A stretch of 7,891 nucleotides of DNA from Lentisphaerota bacterium (GCA_015061765.1 SUVZ01000163.1:1-7891); one strand, 5' to 3'. Counted from the first letter of the stretch, positions 1 through 7,038 are shown. The notes: generated by a model from the letters alone, not told the origin. Numbers and translations: made by a program.

Positions 1-2559
1 CGAAGGTTCTCCATTGACCATTACGCGCCATGTGGAAAAACGCTCAACATCAACCGCATCTGGGAGCGCAACAGGCACTGTGTATCTACGCGGCAGTTCC
101 CCGTTTATTCCCACAAGATTCAGCGTCCCGTTTTCTGCCGGACGGAATTTCACAATGCTGCCGCCTCCCGAAGCGGCGTCAACCGTCAGAGACTTTATGG
201 AGATGTTTTCGTCAGGAACGCATCTCAAATCCAGCACGCCGCCTTCATCGACCTGCACCGTGCCGTCGCAGTCAAACAAGCTGTCGTCCGCCAGACAGCG
301 CCACTGGAAACCTTCTTCGCCGTTGAACATGTTATAGCCATCCCAATCAGTATATTGCGTACCTGCAGTGCTGTACATGTAAATGTCCGCATTTCGCCTC
401 TCGTCAACCGTCCGCCACGTCGTTCCGTCCGAACTCGCCTGCACTTCCCATGCGCAAAGTTTGTCTACGAACCAGTCAGTTGTCAGGTGGTAGCCCAAAA
501 TAGGCAAAGAGACGTCCGCACGCAGCCGGATTGTCAATGTCACCCATGTATTGGGATCCGCAAGGCTCAATCCCCTGTTTTCATTGATCATTACACCGCC
601 CCAGCTGTAGCGGTCCGAAAGGCCGCTAGGTGAATAGACGCAATTTTCGTTGGAACGTTTGCCTTCAGTATACACGATTCCGTTCGGGCACGAATACATA
701 TATTCGCCCTCGGCCAGATCGGATACGGACATGGCATCTTTATCAAGCGAATAGGTCGGAACTGCGGTGGCTGATGTCACACTGAAGGTTCTTCCGCCGT
801 TCCCCATTCGCAGATAAAGTTGGTTGAGTCCGAAAGACTGCCTGTTTTTGCTTTCCTTGAAAATGAACCTGTAGTACCGGTCGGACAGTGCTGACTTGTA
901 GAACTCCACCTTGTTAGTCATTCCCACCCCGCCACGAATGCGCAACGACGCGCCTGATGCGATGGATATGTTTGTTGAGACAAGTCGTCCACGAACGACA
1001 TCGAGAATACCGCCTTCCACATCAACCGCGCCTATTACGGACGCCGCCGGACGCCAAGGCATCTCCGTCGGAGTAATGTTGATAGAGCCGTTCTCGATGC
1101 TGGCTGTACCGCTGCGCACAGTCATAGCCCTTTGCCACACATTGGAAAGCACAGCCTTTCCACCGCTCGCATCGACAACAAACGAGTCGGGGCAGAACCC
1201 GTCGTCCATGGCATTTTTGTTAATATACGGGTGCTTGAGTACCAAAGCGGAACCATTCTTCGCGACAAGATTGCCGCCACGAGATGTGTTTTTCGCGACA
1301 AGCATTCCTTCTGCCACATCGAAACTGCGGACCGCAGGCAGGCTGCCGGAATTGAGCGTCAATACACCTGCGCCTATCTTCTGCAACTTTATGTTGGAAA
1401 CCGCATCTGGGGCGAAGTTGGCCGTAAGCACCTCGTTCAAGTTGGTATCGGAGTCAACATTAAGACGAAGCGTTGCGACCGTTTCAGAAGAGTTCGTGAT
1501 CGAGTTTTTGTCTGCACGGGCACCATCCTTCAGAAGTCCGTTGACCGTGACAGTCTTGCCGTTCAGGTCAATCGTAGTTGGATCTGTCGGATTTGTACTG
1601 TTGTAAAGGACAACCGGGCCGTTATGTGCTCCGTAAGGCAGGATGTTGTCATTTCCCATTAACCAACGTCCCCTACCCGAGAAAACAGTTCTTCCCTTGT
1701 GGTTCCAGATGATTTCGCCGCCATCGTCGTGGGAGAGGGTTATTGTCCAATTGGGGGCGGCGGCGTTGTGATACATCATGAAATCTCCGTCTCCGCGGGT
1801 TTCAAGCGTTCCTGCCCCTTCAAACAGCGTGTAATTCGAAGCCAAGGCTCGCATGTCAATCGGATTGCCGTCCACGCTCTCAAGGATGATCTTCGCGTTG
1901 TTGAGAACGTTGAAGCGCGTTCCTCCCTTGTTCTGCACCCAATGTGCACCACCCTGGAACAGTATCCTTGCTGCGACATTGGGATTGACATTCTTCACTC
2001 TGCGAAAACTCACTGTACCATTGGGAAGGAGCCTCGCGATGTCCATTACGCCGCCAGGTGCCTCAGCGTTGGCGCTGACCTCTACATAGCTGTAGTATCC
2101 CATCGTGCCAAAAGCTGTGGGATAAATATTATCTCCGACTCCCGGCACGTTGGCTTTCGACCCATAAATATACGATGGAGCCTCAGTTTGGGACACCTCT
2201 AAGGTGCCGCCTTTCCCGGTGAAAGTAATTGTATTATTTTCAGGGAGAACCCATTTCGCGCCGTTCTTGACAGTCACAGTTACTGGCTTCGCGGCCTTTG
2301 CTCCTATGATGACGGAAGAACTGTTTGTCAAGCCGGTGCAATATGTGCCGTCGATTGTTAAATCGTCGTTCACATTCACATTGTCGTATATGGTGGCTGC
2401 CTGCGATGCCGTCAGGGTTGTCGGCGAACCGGCAGGAACCGTAAAGTCCTCCGCCAAGGCAGAAGCAGAAGCGATTGCCGCCACCGCAAGGATGCATGCA
2501 ATCCCGTCGATTGATTTGTTCGTCTTCATTTTCACCATCTTTCCTTTATGCAATTTCAT
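1..2559 (-). CDS. Secreted PATR/autotransporter-associated beta-strand repeat protein (partial, 3' end beyond window)
   Basis: The frame starts at the ATG at 2559 and is open for 853 codons to the left edge, so the C-terminus is not visible. The start is chosen for its GGAGG seven bases upstream; in-frame ATGs at 2538 and 2529 are weaker alternatives. Residues 1-36 form a signal peptide: a lysine-rich n-region, a hydrophobic core (about 20-36) and a probable cut after ALA, before EDF. The mature part is rich in G, N, T, V and S with alternating strand patterns, as in beta-helix passengers. Residues 391-422 (KLQKIGAGVLTLNSG ... VAEGMLVA) match the autotransporter-associated beta-strand repeat signature. 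Residues 562-585 (YYRFIF ... LYLR) and 704-718 (WEVQASSDGTTWRTV) recall discoidin/F5-8C-like folds. Known for the family: exported or surface proteins of poorly defined function, common in Verrucomicrobia and Kiritimatiellota. Its position 15 bases after the mannanase gene suggests a glycan-binding or surface-scaffold role, which is inference. No catalytic motif was recognised, and any anchoring domain would lie outside the window. Confidence 0.85.
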   Translation of the reverse strand, partial: MKLHKGKMVKMKTNKSIDGIACILAVAAIASASALAEDFTVPAGSPTTLTASQAATIYDNVNVNDDLTIDGTYCTGLTNSSSVIIGAKAAKPVTVTVKNGAKWVLPENNTITFTGKGGTLEVSQTEAPSYIYGSKANVPGVGDNIYPTAFGTMGYYSYVEVSANAEAPGGVMDIARLLPNGTVSFRRVKNVNPNVAARILFQGGAHWVQNKGGTRFNVLNNAKIILESVDGNPIDMRALASNYTLFEGAGTLETRGDGDFMMYHNAAAPNWTITLSHDDGGEIIWNHKGRTVFSGRGRWLMGNDNILPYGAHNGPVVLYNSTNPTDPTTIDLNGKTVTVNGLLKDGARADKNSITNSSETVATLRLNVDSDTNLNEVLTANFAPDAVSNIKLQKIGAGVLTLNSGSLPAVRSFDVAEGMLVAKNTSRGGNLVAKNGSALVLKHPYINKNAMDDGFCPDSFVVDASGGKAVLSNVWQRAMTVRSGTASIENGSINITPTEMPWRPAASVIGAVDVEGGILDVVRGRLVSTNISIASGASLRIRGGVGMTNKVEFYKSALSDRYYRFIFKESKNRQSFGLNQLYLRMGNGGRTFSVTSATAVPTYSLDKDAMSVSDLAEGEYMYSCPNGIVYTEGKRSNENCVYSPSGLSDRYSWGGVMINENRGLSLADPNTWVTLTIRLRADVSLPILGYHLTTDWFVDKLCAWEVQASSDGTTWRTVDERRNADIYMYSTAGTQYTDWDGYNMFNGEEGFQWRCLADDSLFDCDGTVQVDEGGVLDLRCVPDENISIKSLTVDAASGGGSIVKFRPAENGTLNLVGINGELPRRYTVPVALPDAVDVERFSTWRVMVNGEPS

Positions 2560-2566
2560 AGTTCAA

Positions 2567-2571
2567 CCTCC
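2567..2571 (-). promoter_or_regulatory. Shine-Dalgarno site for the beta-repeat protein
   Basis: The minus strand reads GGAGG, then seven bases, then the ATG at 2559. It lies in the 15-base gap after the TGA (2577-2575) of the upstream enzyme gene. This fixes the start of the partial gene and supports co-transcription of the two. Confidence 0.75.
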
Positions 2572-2574
2572 GTT

Positions 2575-5500
2575 TCATTTCTCCAAGAGAAATTCAAGAA
2601 AGTCCTTGCGCGTACCTTGTCGGCAGAACACCCCTTTAGCCTTGCACAACTCCTCGAACTTTACGCAGAACATCGCGGCGTGGGTCGGATCCTTCGGGAG
2701 TTCACCGGGCGGAGGAAGCGGAGGACACGTGTAGAAGAAACGTGCAGCACTGCCGGACGGACACTTGCGGAGAAGCTCCGCCGGAGAGTATCGCTCTATC
2801 TGATCCAGGCATTCAGAGCGGTGTTCGAGCCATTGATTGAAATCTTTGTACCCGAATGCACTCGCCCCGTATCTGGAATTGGGAATCCACTCCTTCATCT
2901 CCTTCGGATCGAGCGTGGTCTGCGGACTGTTCGCCAAGACCGCCCTGATACCCAGAACATTGCCGTCCATAAGCGAACAGTAGAGAGAAGAGCATCCGCC
3001 CGCACTGCCGCCTGTGAGTCCGATACGGGAAACATCAATGTTCCATTCGGAGGCATGCGCCTTCACGCAGCGAACGGCGGCAACCGCATCGTCCAGGCAC
3101 GCCTTGACCGGCGGTTTGACGTCCTGGTCCTCAGCGTCCGCAAGCAGTCTGTATCCGACCGTAACAAGCGCAATACCCCTTGCCTGGCAATCCTTGAGCA
3201 ATACGGCGGCATCGGCCAGTCTATCTCCTGACGTCCAACCGCCGCCGTGAAATACGATTACGACCGGCGTTCCGCCTTTGGCAGAAGCTTTGCATTTCGG
3301 CAGCCATACGTCCATGCCCTGACGTTCATGAGGACCGTATTTTACGTTCTCGAAATCGGGCACATCCGTGAACTTCGCCTTTTGGACGGGAGCCTTGCTT
3401 CCCTTCCAGTACGGGCAATTGCGGGTGAAGGCATATTTGTCTGATGGCCTGCGTCCGAAAACGCGGGCCAAGGCACGCAGCTTGAGGTCGCCGCGCCGCA
3501 CATCAGGTAGCAGCCAGCAGCCCTCCGTGTATTCGTTCCATGCATTGATGTATACTATGCCCTTTTTTTCAGGGTCGGACATCGCAAAAGCTTTGGCGTC
3601 ACGAAGGTATTTCTCAAAGATGGCATCGGTGTTGTTTGTAAACGTTCCGCAGTACGGATAGATTACATCGCCATTCCACGGGAACGGCACGTCGAATCGA
3701 CACCGAAGAGTGGCATCCCATCCGGTAGGCACGATGGGAAAGTATGGTATAGGTGACGCCTTGCGCTTTTTCGCCCAGCTGTCCTGCAGAAGTCCATCAA
3801 TTTCTCCGTAATCGAAACATGCTTCACCTGCCTTGAAACGTGCATTGAAATTCTTTACGGCGTAGGCGTTGAAACCGTAGTCTGTGAAGGAATCGATTCC
3901 GAGCGCCGCCATCCGCTCCATCATCTCCGGTCGAATTCCCTGAGCGTTGATGTGCAGCTCCCCTAATCCGGCGTCTCGGACGCGCTTCCTCGCCTCCTGA
4001 ATCGCGTCGCGCACTTTGGCGTCGTCCTTGCCCCATTTTTCCCACAGATCAGTAAACCTGTATATCGAAAAGAAGAGCCCACCATCCTTGCGGTAGTACT
4101 CCGGCTGGTTGAAGTAGTGTGCGATGGAATAGTCTATGAGACCGAGAAACTCTTCCGGAGTATGCGCAAGAGACATCAGCTCCCTGCGTTCTTTTGAATA
4201 TGGAGGACGGAACGCATCCCTTCGCTCGTGGTAGCACCACATCAGCGCGAATTTCATCTTGTCGCGGTTCTTCGCCTTGAGGAAACCTTTCTCGATCGCC
4301 TCTTCCTGCGTCTTCTCCCCGTTATACCAGTAGTAATCGTAGAGGAACACGTTAATGCCGGCATTGGAGGCGAGCGCGATCTCAGTCTCGACATGTTCAG
4401 GGTCTGCTCCGTTTAGATAGCCAGCCAGCGGCTTGAAGTTGATCTGCCCTTTGAATCTAGTCTTCGGGGTCTTTACAAATGCCCATTCGCCTTCCTTCCA
4501 TTTTTCCGCACCGAACCACTCGTCGCCCTTCGGATAACGATGCCAATGCGGATAATAAACAACCATCACGTCAGGACTGCGTCCGTCCTTTGCGGCTGAG
4601 GACTTCCGAGACACCCTGAACCCGGTTTCGGGTGTCGCCATCAACACTTCCGGACGGCGTGAGAACGCCAACTCATCCTTTTCAGATGCCGGCGTCGCGG
4701 GAATTGTCCCGTAACGATCACTCCACGTGTCAACAAACGCACAGTGCACACCTTCTGCCGTCATGATGCGGTGCAGGTACACCCAGAAGTCGTCGCGCTT
4801 GTTTTCGCCACCTGTCTCCGTCAGCGCGGCGACCTTTCCCCTCTCCTTCGCGAATGAACTAATTAGCCGCAGTTTGCGAACCGTCTCGTTCAGATTTTCC
4901 TCAACCTTTGCGTCGTTGTCGCGGCCCCGCGCAATCGAATAGTCGTCGAATCCTACGATGTCCACGTACTTGTCGCCCGGATAGTAGGCAAGGTATGTGT
5001 TTTCCGTGTCGCCTTCATTACCAAGGTCGTGCCAAAAACGGTCTGGCGTATAAGCGAAGAGTATCTGTCCGTCCCCACAGGCCGTACGCAGATAGTCGGC
5101 TGTCATCCGGCAGAACGCGCGGAACTCCTCCGGCGTGCACCAGGTGCGTCCCCACCAGAACCACGTGCCCTCCATCTCATGCCCGTAGCGCATTACGACC
5201 GGAATTTTCTCGCCTGTCTCCTCGTCGACAAGTCCGTTGAAAAAATCTGCTATGTTTTTAAGTGCGGCCATGTACCAGGCGCGGGGATTGGGATATGGCT
5301 GACGATAGTTTTTCCCCTCTACGCTGTCCATTCCGCAAGGACCGCCAGTGCCATCGAGAATCTGCCTGATCACATTGCGATCTGCTCCATACGACTTGAA
5401 ACGGTAGGATGCCTTCTCGAAGCCGTTGGTGCAATAGGGGTGGTCCATGTGCCAGGAGAAGACGGTAATGCCGCCCAACTCATGCCAGTGCCGCTTGATT

Positions 5501-5880
5501 GCGGCCGTGAGGGTCGCGCGGTTGGCGGCATAGTACTTGTCCCCCCACCATGTCCCCGTAACGGCATAGAAATCTGAATAGCCTATCACACACCTTTTGC
5601 CGTCCGCATATTTCGAATAGTCGCTCGACAAAGTCACCTCGGCAGTAGGCTTGGGCGCGAACCCTCTCTCCGTCTTCACCGCGAAACGGGCGTCGCCACT
5701 CCGTTTCCAAATGGTCATCCACGGATGCGTCCAGGCCCAATAGTAGTTTTGTGAGTTTGCCGTTTGCTTCAAACGGTTCAGCACCCGTTCGGCATTTGAA
5801 CCCGGTAGAGGTGCGGCCATACTCACAAAGGCGGCGACGAGCATCGCCGACAACATCAGTTTTTTCATACTTGTATCCAT
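2575..5880 (-). CDS. Secreted three-module enzyme: GH26 beta-mannanase-like, WbsX/GH99-like, carbohydrate esterase-like
   Basis: About 1,101 residues from the ATG at 5880. An ATG at 5868 gives a tighter signal peptide (MKKLMLSAMLVAAFVSMAA), and a TTG at 5895 is also possible. After export (cut near residues 22-23) there are three modules. (1) Residues about 30-395 are GH26: RYGHEMEGTWFWWG holds the expected acid/base Glu235, ALTETG the expected nucleophile Glu355, and SWHMDHP and VDIVGFDDY fit the family. GH26 enzymes are mainly endo-beta-1,4-mannanases. (2) Residues about 436-810 are WbsX/GH99-like: VMVVYYPHWH at the start, GINVFLYDYYWYNG, and INAWNEYTEG with Glu783 near the end. This fold occurs in glycan-active proteins of uncertain specificity. 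(3) Residues about 840-1101 are an alpha/beta hydrolase: HGGGW oxyanion-hole motif at 878-882, GGSAGG with nucleophile Ser959, and candidate acid Asp1064. No histidine follows His1067, and the C-terminus is short for this fold. Likely role: cleaving and de-esterifying a mannose-containing polysaccharide outside the cytoplasm. Domain calls are firm; exact substrates are inferred. Confidence 0.9.
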   Translation of the reverse strand: MDTSMKKLMLSAMLVAAFVSMAAPLPGSNAERVLNRLKQTANSQNYYWAWTHPWMTIWKRSGDARFAVKTERGFAPKPTAEVTLSSDYSKYADGKRCVIGYSDFYAVTGTWWGDKYYAANRATLTAAIKRHWHELGGITVFSWHMDHPYCTNGFEKASYRFKSYGADRNVIRQILDGTGGPCGMDSVEGKNYRQPYPNPRAWYMAALKNIADFFNGLVDEETGEKIPVVMRYGHEMEGTWFWWGRTWCTPEEFRAFCRMTADYLRTACGDGQILFAYTPDRFWHDLGNEGDTENTYLAYYPGDKYVDIVGFDDYSIARGRDNDAKVEENLNETVRKLRLISSFAKERGKVAALTETGGENKRDDFWVYLHRIMTAEGVHCAFVDTWSDRYGTIPATPASEKDELAFSRRPEVLMATPETGFRVSRKSSAAKDGRSPDVMVVYYPHWHRYPKGDEWFGAEKWKEGEWAFVKTPKTRFKGQINFKPLAGYLNGADPEHVETEIALASNAGINVFLYDYYWYNGEKTQEEAIEKGFLKAKNRDKMKFALMWCYHERRDAFRPPYSKERRELMSLAHTPEEFLGLIDYSIAHYFNQPEYYRKDGGLFFSIYRFTDLWEKWGKDDAKVRDAIQEARKRVRDAGLGELHINAQGIRPEMMERMAALGIDSFTDYGFNAYAVKNFNARFKAGEACFDYGEIDGLLQDSWAKKRKASPIPYFPIVPTGWDATLRCRFDVPFPWNGDVIYPYCGTFTNNTDAIFEKYLRDAKAFAMSDPEKKGIVYINAWNEYTEGCWLLPDVRRGDLKLRALARVFGRRPSDKYAFTRNCPYWKGSKAPVQKAKFTDVPDFENVKYGPHERQGMDVWLPKCKASAKGGTPVVIVFHGGGWTSGDRLADAAVLLKDCQARGIALVTVGYRLLADAEDQDVKPPVKACLDDAVAAVRCVKAHASEWNIDVSRIGLTGGSAGGCSSLYCSLMDGNVLGIRAVLANSPQTTLDPKEMKEWIPNSRYGASAFGYKDFNQWLEHRSECLDQIERYSPAELLRKCPSGSAARFFYTCPPLPPPGELPKDPTHAAMFCVKFEELCKAKGVFCRQGTRKDFLEFLLEK

Positions 5881-5912
5881 TTTAAGAATTCCCAATTGGA
5901 AGGTTACACAAA

Positions 5913-5942
5913 ATTATCGTGCCCCAATCTCCTTCAATACAA
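5913..5942 (-). promoter_or_regulatory. Possible promoter of the mannanase operon
   Basis: On the minus strand, TTGTAT (5942-5937) and GATAAT (5918-5913) are separated by 18 bases. Transcription would start near 5905, giving a leader of about 25 bases before the ATG at 5880. Each hexamer departs from consensus, and it is the only reasonable pair seen here. A weak GGGA precedes the start codon. Confidence 0.35.
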
Positions 5943-6003
5943 CGTGACGAAATAAGCGCTGCCATCTTTCGATTTTGTAATTTCTGCAACATCAAAGCCC
6001 TCC

Positions 6004-6032
6004 TTGCATTTGTAGTACAGATGTAGTATAAT
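6004..6032 (+). promoter_or_regulatory. Promoter of the toxin-antitoxin operon
   Basis: TTGCAT (6004-6009), a 17-base spacer and a perfect TATAAT (6027-6032) form a strong sigma70-type promoter. It lies about 30 bases before the antitoxin start, whose GAGAGG ribosome-binding site is at 6048-6053. Type II antitoxins usually repress such a promoter themselves, and the repeat inside the spacer is a candidate operator. Confidence 0.65.
6011..6028 (+). repeat. TGTAGTA direct repeat in promoter spacer (candidate operator)
   Basis: TGTAGTA occurs at 6011-6017 and again at 6022-6028, 11 bases apart, which is about one helical turn. Both copies lie between the -35 and the end of the -10. Ribbon-helix-helix proteins such as RelB commonly bind short repeats at this spacing, so autoregulation is plausible but inferred. 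Confidence 0.4.
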
Positions 6033-6064
6033 TGCAATCATCTAAAAGAGAGGTTTTATAGTCT

Positions 6065-6346
6065 ATGGTATCCGCAAAATCAACTGTCATGCAGTTCCGA
6101 ATGGATACGGAACTGAAACAAGAAGCGGAAATTCTTTTCCGTGAGCTTGGCACTTCATTCGCCGAAGCTCTGCGCATATTCGCTCGGCAATGTGTCTTGA
6201 CACGTTCCATGCCTATTTCCATTTCATTGCCGCAACAGGCAACGGCAAGCGGTGCGTTCGCCAAATATGCCGATCCTGAAAAACGCAAACTTGAAAGCGG
6301 TGCTTTCGCCCTAGCCATGAATGCCAAACATGAGAACGCTCGTTGA
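6065..6346 (+). CDS. RelB/DinJ-type ribbon-helix-helix antitoxin
   Basis: A 93-residue protein. Residues 5-45 follow the RelB/DinJ ribbon-helix-helix pattern: a strand (TVMQFRMD), then DTELKQEAEILFRELG, then SFAEALRIFARQCV, followed by the usual MPISISLP segment. This part dimerises and binds DNA. The tail, residues 64-93 (AFAKYADPEKRKLESGAF ... KHENAR), resembles the YA-P/EK-A-KH tails that wrap around PIN toxins, so it probably neutralises the toxin encoded next. The start is supported by GAGAGG 11 bases upstream and the promoter at 6004-6032. The last 26 bases overlap the toxin gene, which implies translational coupling. Known for the family: the antitoxin blocks the toxin and represses its own promoter. 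The exact partner is inferred from adjacency. Confidence 0.85.
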   Translation: MVSAKSTVMQFRMDTELKQEAEILFRELGTSFAEALRIFARQCVLTRSMPISISLPQQATASGAFAKYADPEKRKLESGAFALAMNAKHENAR

Positions 6347-6689
6347 CGCAAACGTCGTGTTGCGGTATATGCTTCACGATGACGAAACACTTTTCCAGAT
6401 TGCCGAACGGGCAATACGCGATGGCGCGTACCTTCTGCCCGAAGTCCTTGCTGAAGTTGTGTATGTTCTTCTTGGCGTATATTCTGTGCCTCGCGAAGAA
6501 CTCGCTTCAAGATTGCAGTCTCTGATAGATGAGGTTCAAACAGAACACCCGGATGTCCTGAAGACGGCATTATCAAGTTTTGGCATGACAAAACTTGATT
6601 TTGTCGATTGTCTGCTTGCGGCATACAATAATATGCTTGGAGACAAGGTTGTAACGTTCGACCGAAAACTGAACCGCCTATTGCGGTAG
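6321..6689 (+). CDS. PIN-domain (VapC-like) toxin ribonuclease
   Basis: 122 residues from the ATG at 6321. An ATG at 6330 gives MRTLVDANVVLRYML, closer to the usual PIN N-terminus, and may be the real start. The fold is visible throughout: TLVDAN with Asp9, LPEVLAEVVYVL with Glu45, LDFVDCLLAAY with Asp93/Asp96, and VVTFDRKLNRL with Asp114. These supply the acidic metal-binding cluster expected of a Mg2+/Mn2+-dependent RNase. Length and layout are typical of VapC-type toxins, which cut tRNA, rRNA or mRNA and stop translation when freed from the antitoxin. No good ribosome-binding site is seen, and the start lies inside the antitoxin gene, so it is probably read by coupled translation. All active-site positions are present, so it looks functional. 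The specific RNA target cannot be read from sequence. Confidence 0.88.
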   Translation: MPNMRTLVDANVVLRYMLHDDETLFQIAERAIRDGAYLLPEVLAEVVYVLLGVYSVPREELASRLQSLIDEVQTEHPDVLKTALSSFGMTKLDFVDCLLAAYNNMLGDKVVTFDRKLNRLLR

Positions 6690-6787
6690 TTCTGTTGATA
6701 TATGCCGTATTGAACAACATTTTTAATGCCAACTTGCCTACTTGCGGCTGTATACGAAATGTGGTATCACGTTCGGCGTTATGTAAA

Positions 6788-6814
6788 ATAGTATAATACA
6801 AAATACTATAATAC
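6788..6814 (+). promoter_or_regulatory. AT-rich palindrome and -10 elements before the ATPase remnant
   Basis: ATAGTAT (6788-6794) and ATACTAT (6803-6809) form an inverted repeat with an 8-base loop. TATAATAC occurs twice, at 6792-6799 and 6807-6814, and each copy contains a perfect TATAAT. No good -35 lies 16-18 bases upstream of either. The arrangement fits a promoter overlapped by an operator for a dimeric repressor. The rest of the 6690-6837 gap shows no terminator or gene. Confidence 0.4.
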
Positions 6815-6837
6815 CAAACACGATAGAGGATCGAAGA

Positions 6838-7038
6838 ATGAACCCTTTCAAGTATGGCTGCGCAGTTGACGGAAAGGCGGTATGCTCCAAGGAGTTCCTC
6901 TCCGCCTCCGCAACCTACAACACCTCCTCTGTAAAGGTGGCACTCTCCAAGATCGAAAAAGCGCAGATACTCTATTGGTTTGACGGAGACTACAGATTCG
7001 TCAACCCGTTTTTCCGCGAGTGGCTGCGAAGGCAGTAG
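6838..7038 (+). CDS. Short ORF, internally deleted remnant of an archaeal-type (AAA) ATPase
   Basis: 66 residues. GAGGA at 6826-6830, seven bases before the ATG, is a strong ribosome-binding site. Residues 1-12 (MNPFKYGCAVDG) match the very start of a family of about 350-380-residue archaeal-type ATPases, which begin in this way and then continue into a cysteine/arginine motif and a Walker A loop. Residues 13-66 match the extreme C-terminus of the same family: SKEFL, then SSVKVALSKIEKAQILYWF, then YRFVNPFFREWLRR. Everything between (Walker A, Walker B and sensor region) is absent, so it cannot bind ATP as the family does. The join lies near residue 12 and keeps the frame. This looks like an in-frame deletion of about 300 codons that left the promoter, start and stop intact. 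Family matches are from memory of the pattern. Whether the short product is made or useful is unknown. Confidence 0.6.
   Translation: MNPFKYGCAVDGKAVCSKEFLSASATYNTSSVKVALSKIEKAQILYWFDGDYRFVNPFFREWLRRQ

Larger units (their letters stand above)
5934..6041 (-). other. 35-codon ORF, possible gene remnant
   Basis: An ATG at 6041 opens a 35-codon frame ending in TGA at 5936-5934, just before the mannanase promoter region. Its second half, EGFDVAEITKSKDGSAYFV, has a protein-like alternation reminiscent of the C-terminal strands of small PepSY-like or similar exported proteins. There is no ribosome-binding site, and the first codons overlap the antitoxin promoter. A decayed 3' end of a former upstream gene is more likely than a working small protein. 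It may also be chance. Confidence 0.2.

Noticed and set aside
911..1606. Long plus-strand open frames opposite the beta-repeat gene (911-1606, 1132-1662, 1699-2202)
   Set aside because: They are antisense to an 853-codon frame with a signal peptide and family motif. They show no motifs or ribosome-binding sites, and their residue mix (Ser/Pro/Arg-rich, low complexity) is that of shadow translation.
2490..2559. Possible lipoprotein signal (GIAC at residues 19-22) in the beta-repeat protein
   Set aside because: The cysteine precedes the hydrophobic core rather than following it, and position -3 is Gly. A standard signal peptide ending in ALA fits much better.
2204..3231. Plus-strand open frames at 2204-2734 and 2548-3231
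   Set aside because: They lie opposite the gene junction and the esterase module, whose HGGGW and GGSAGG motifs prove the minus strand is coding. No protein family was recognised in the plus-strand frames.
6690..6787. Terminator or small RNA after the PIN toxin
   Set aside because: Only a short TTTTT at about 6720 was seen, with no stable stem before it.
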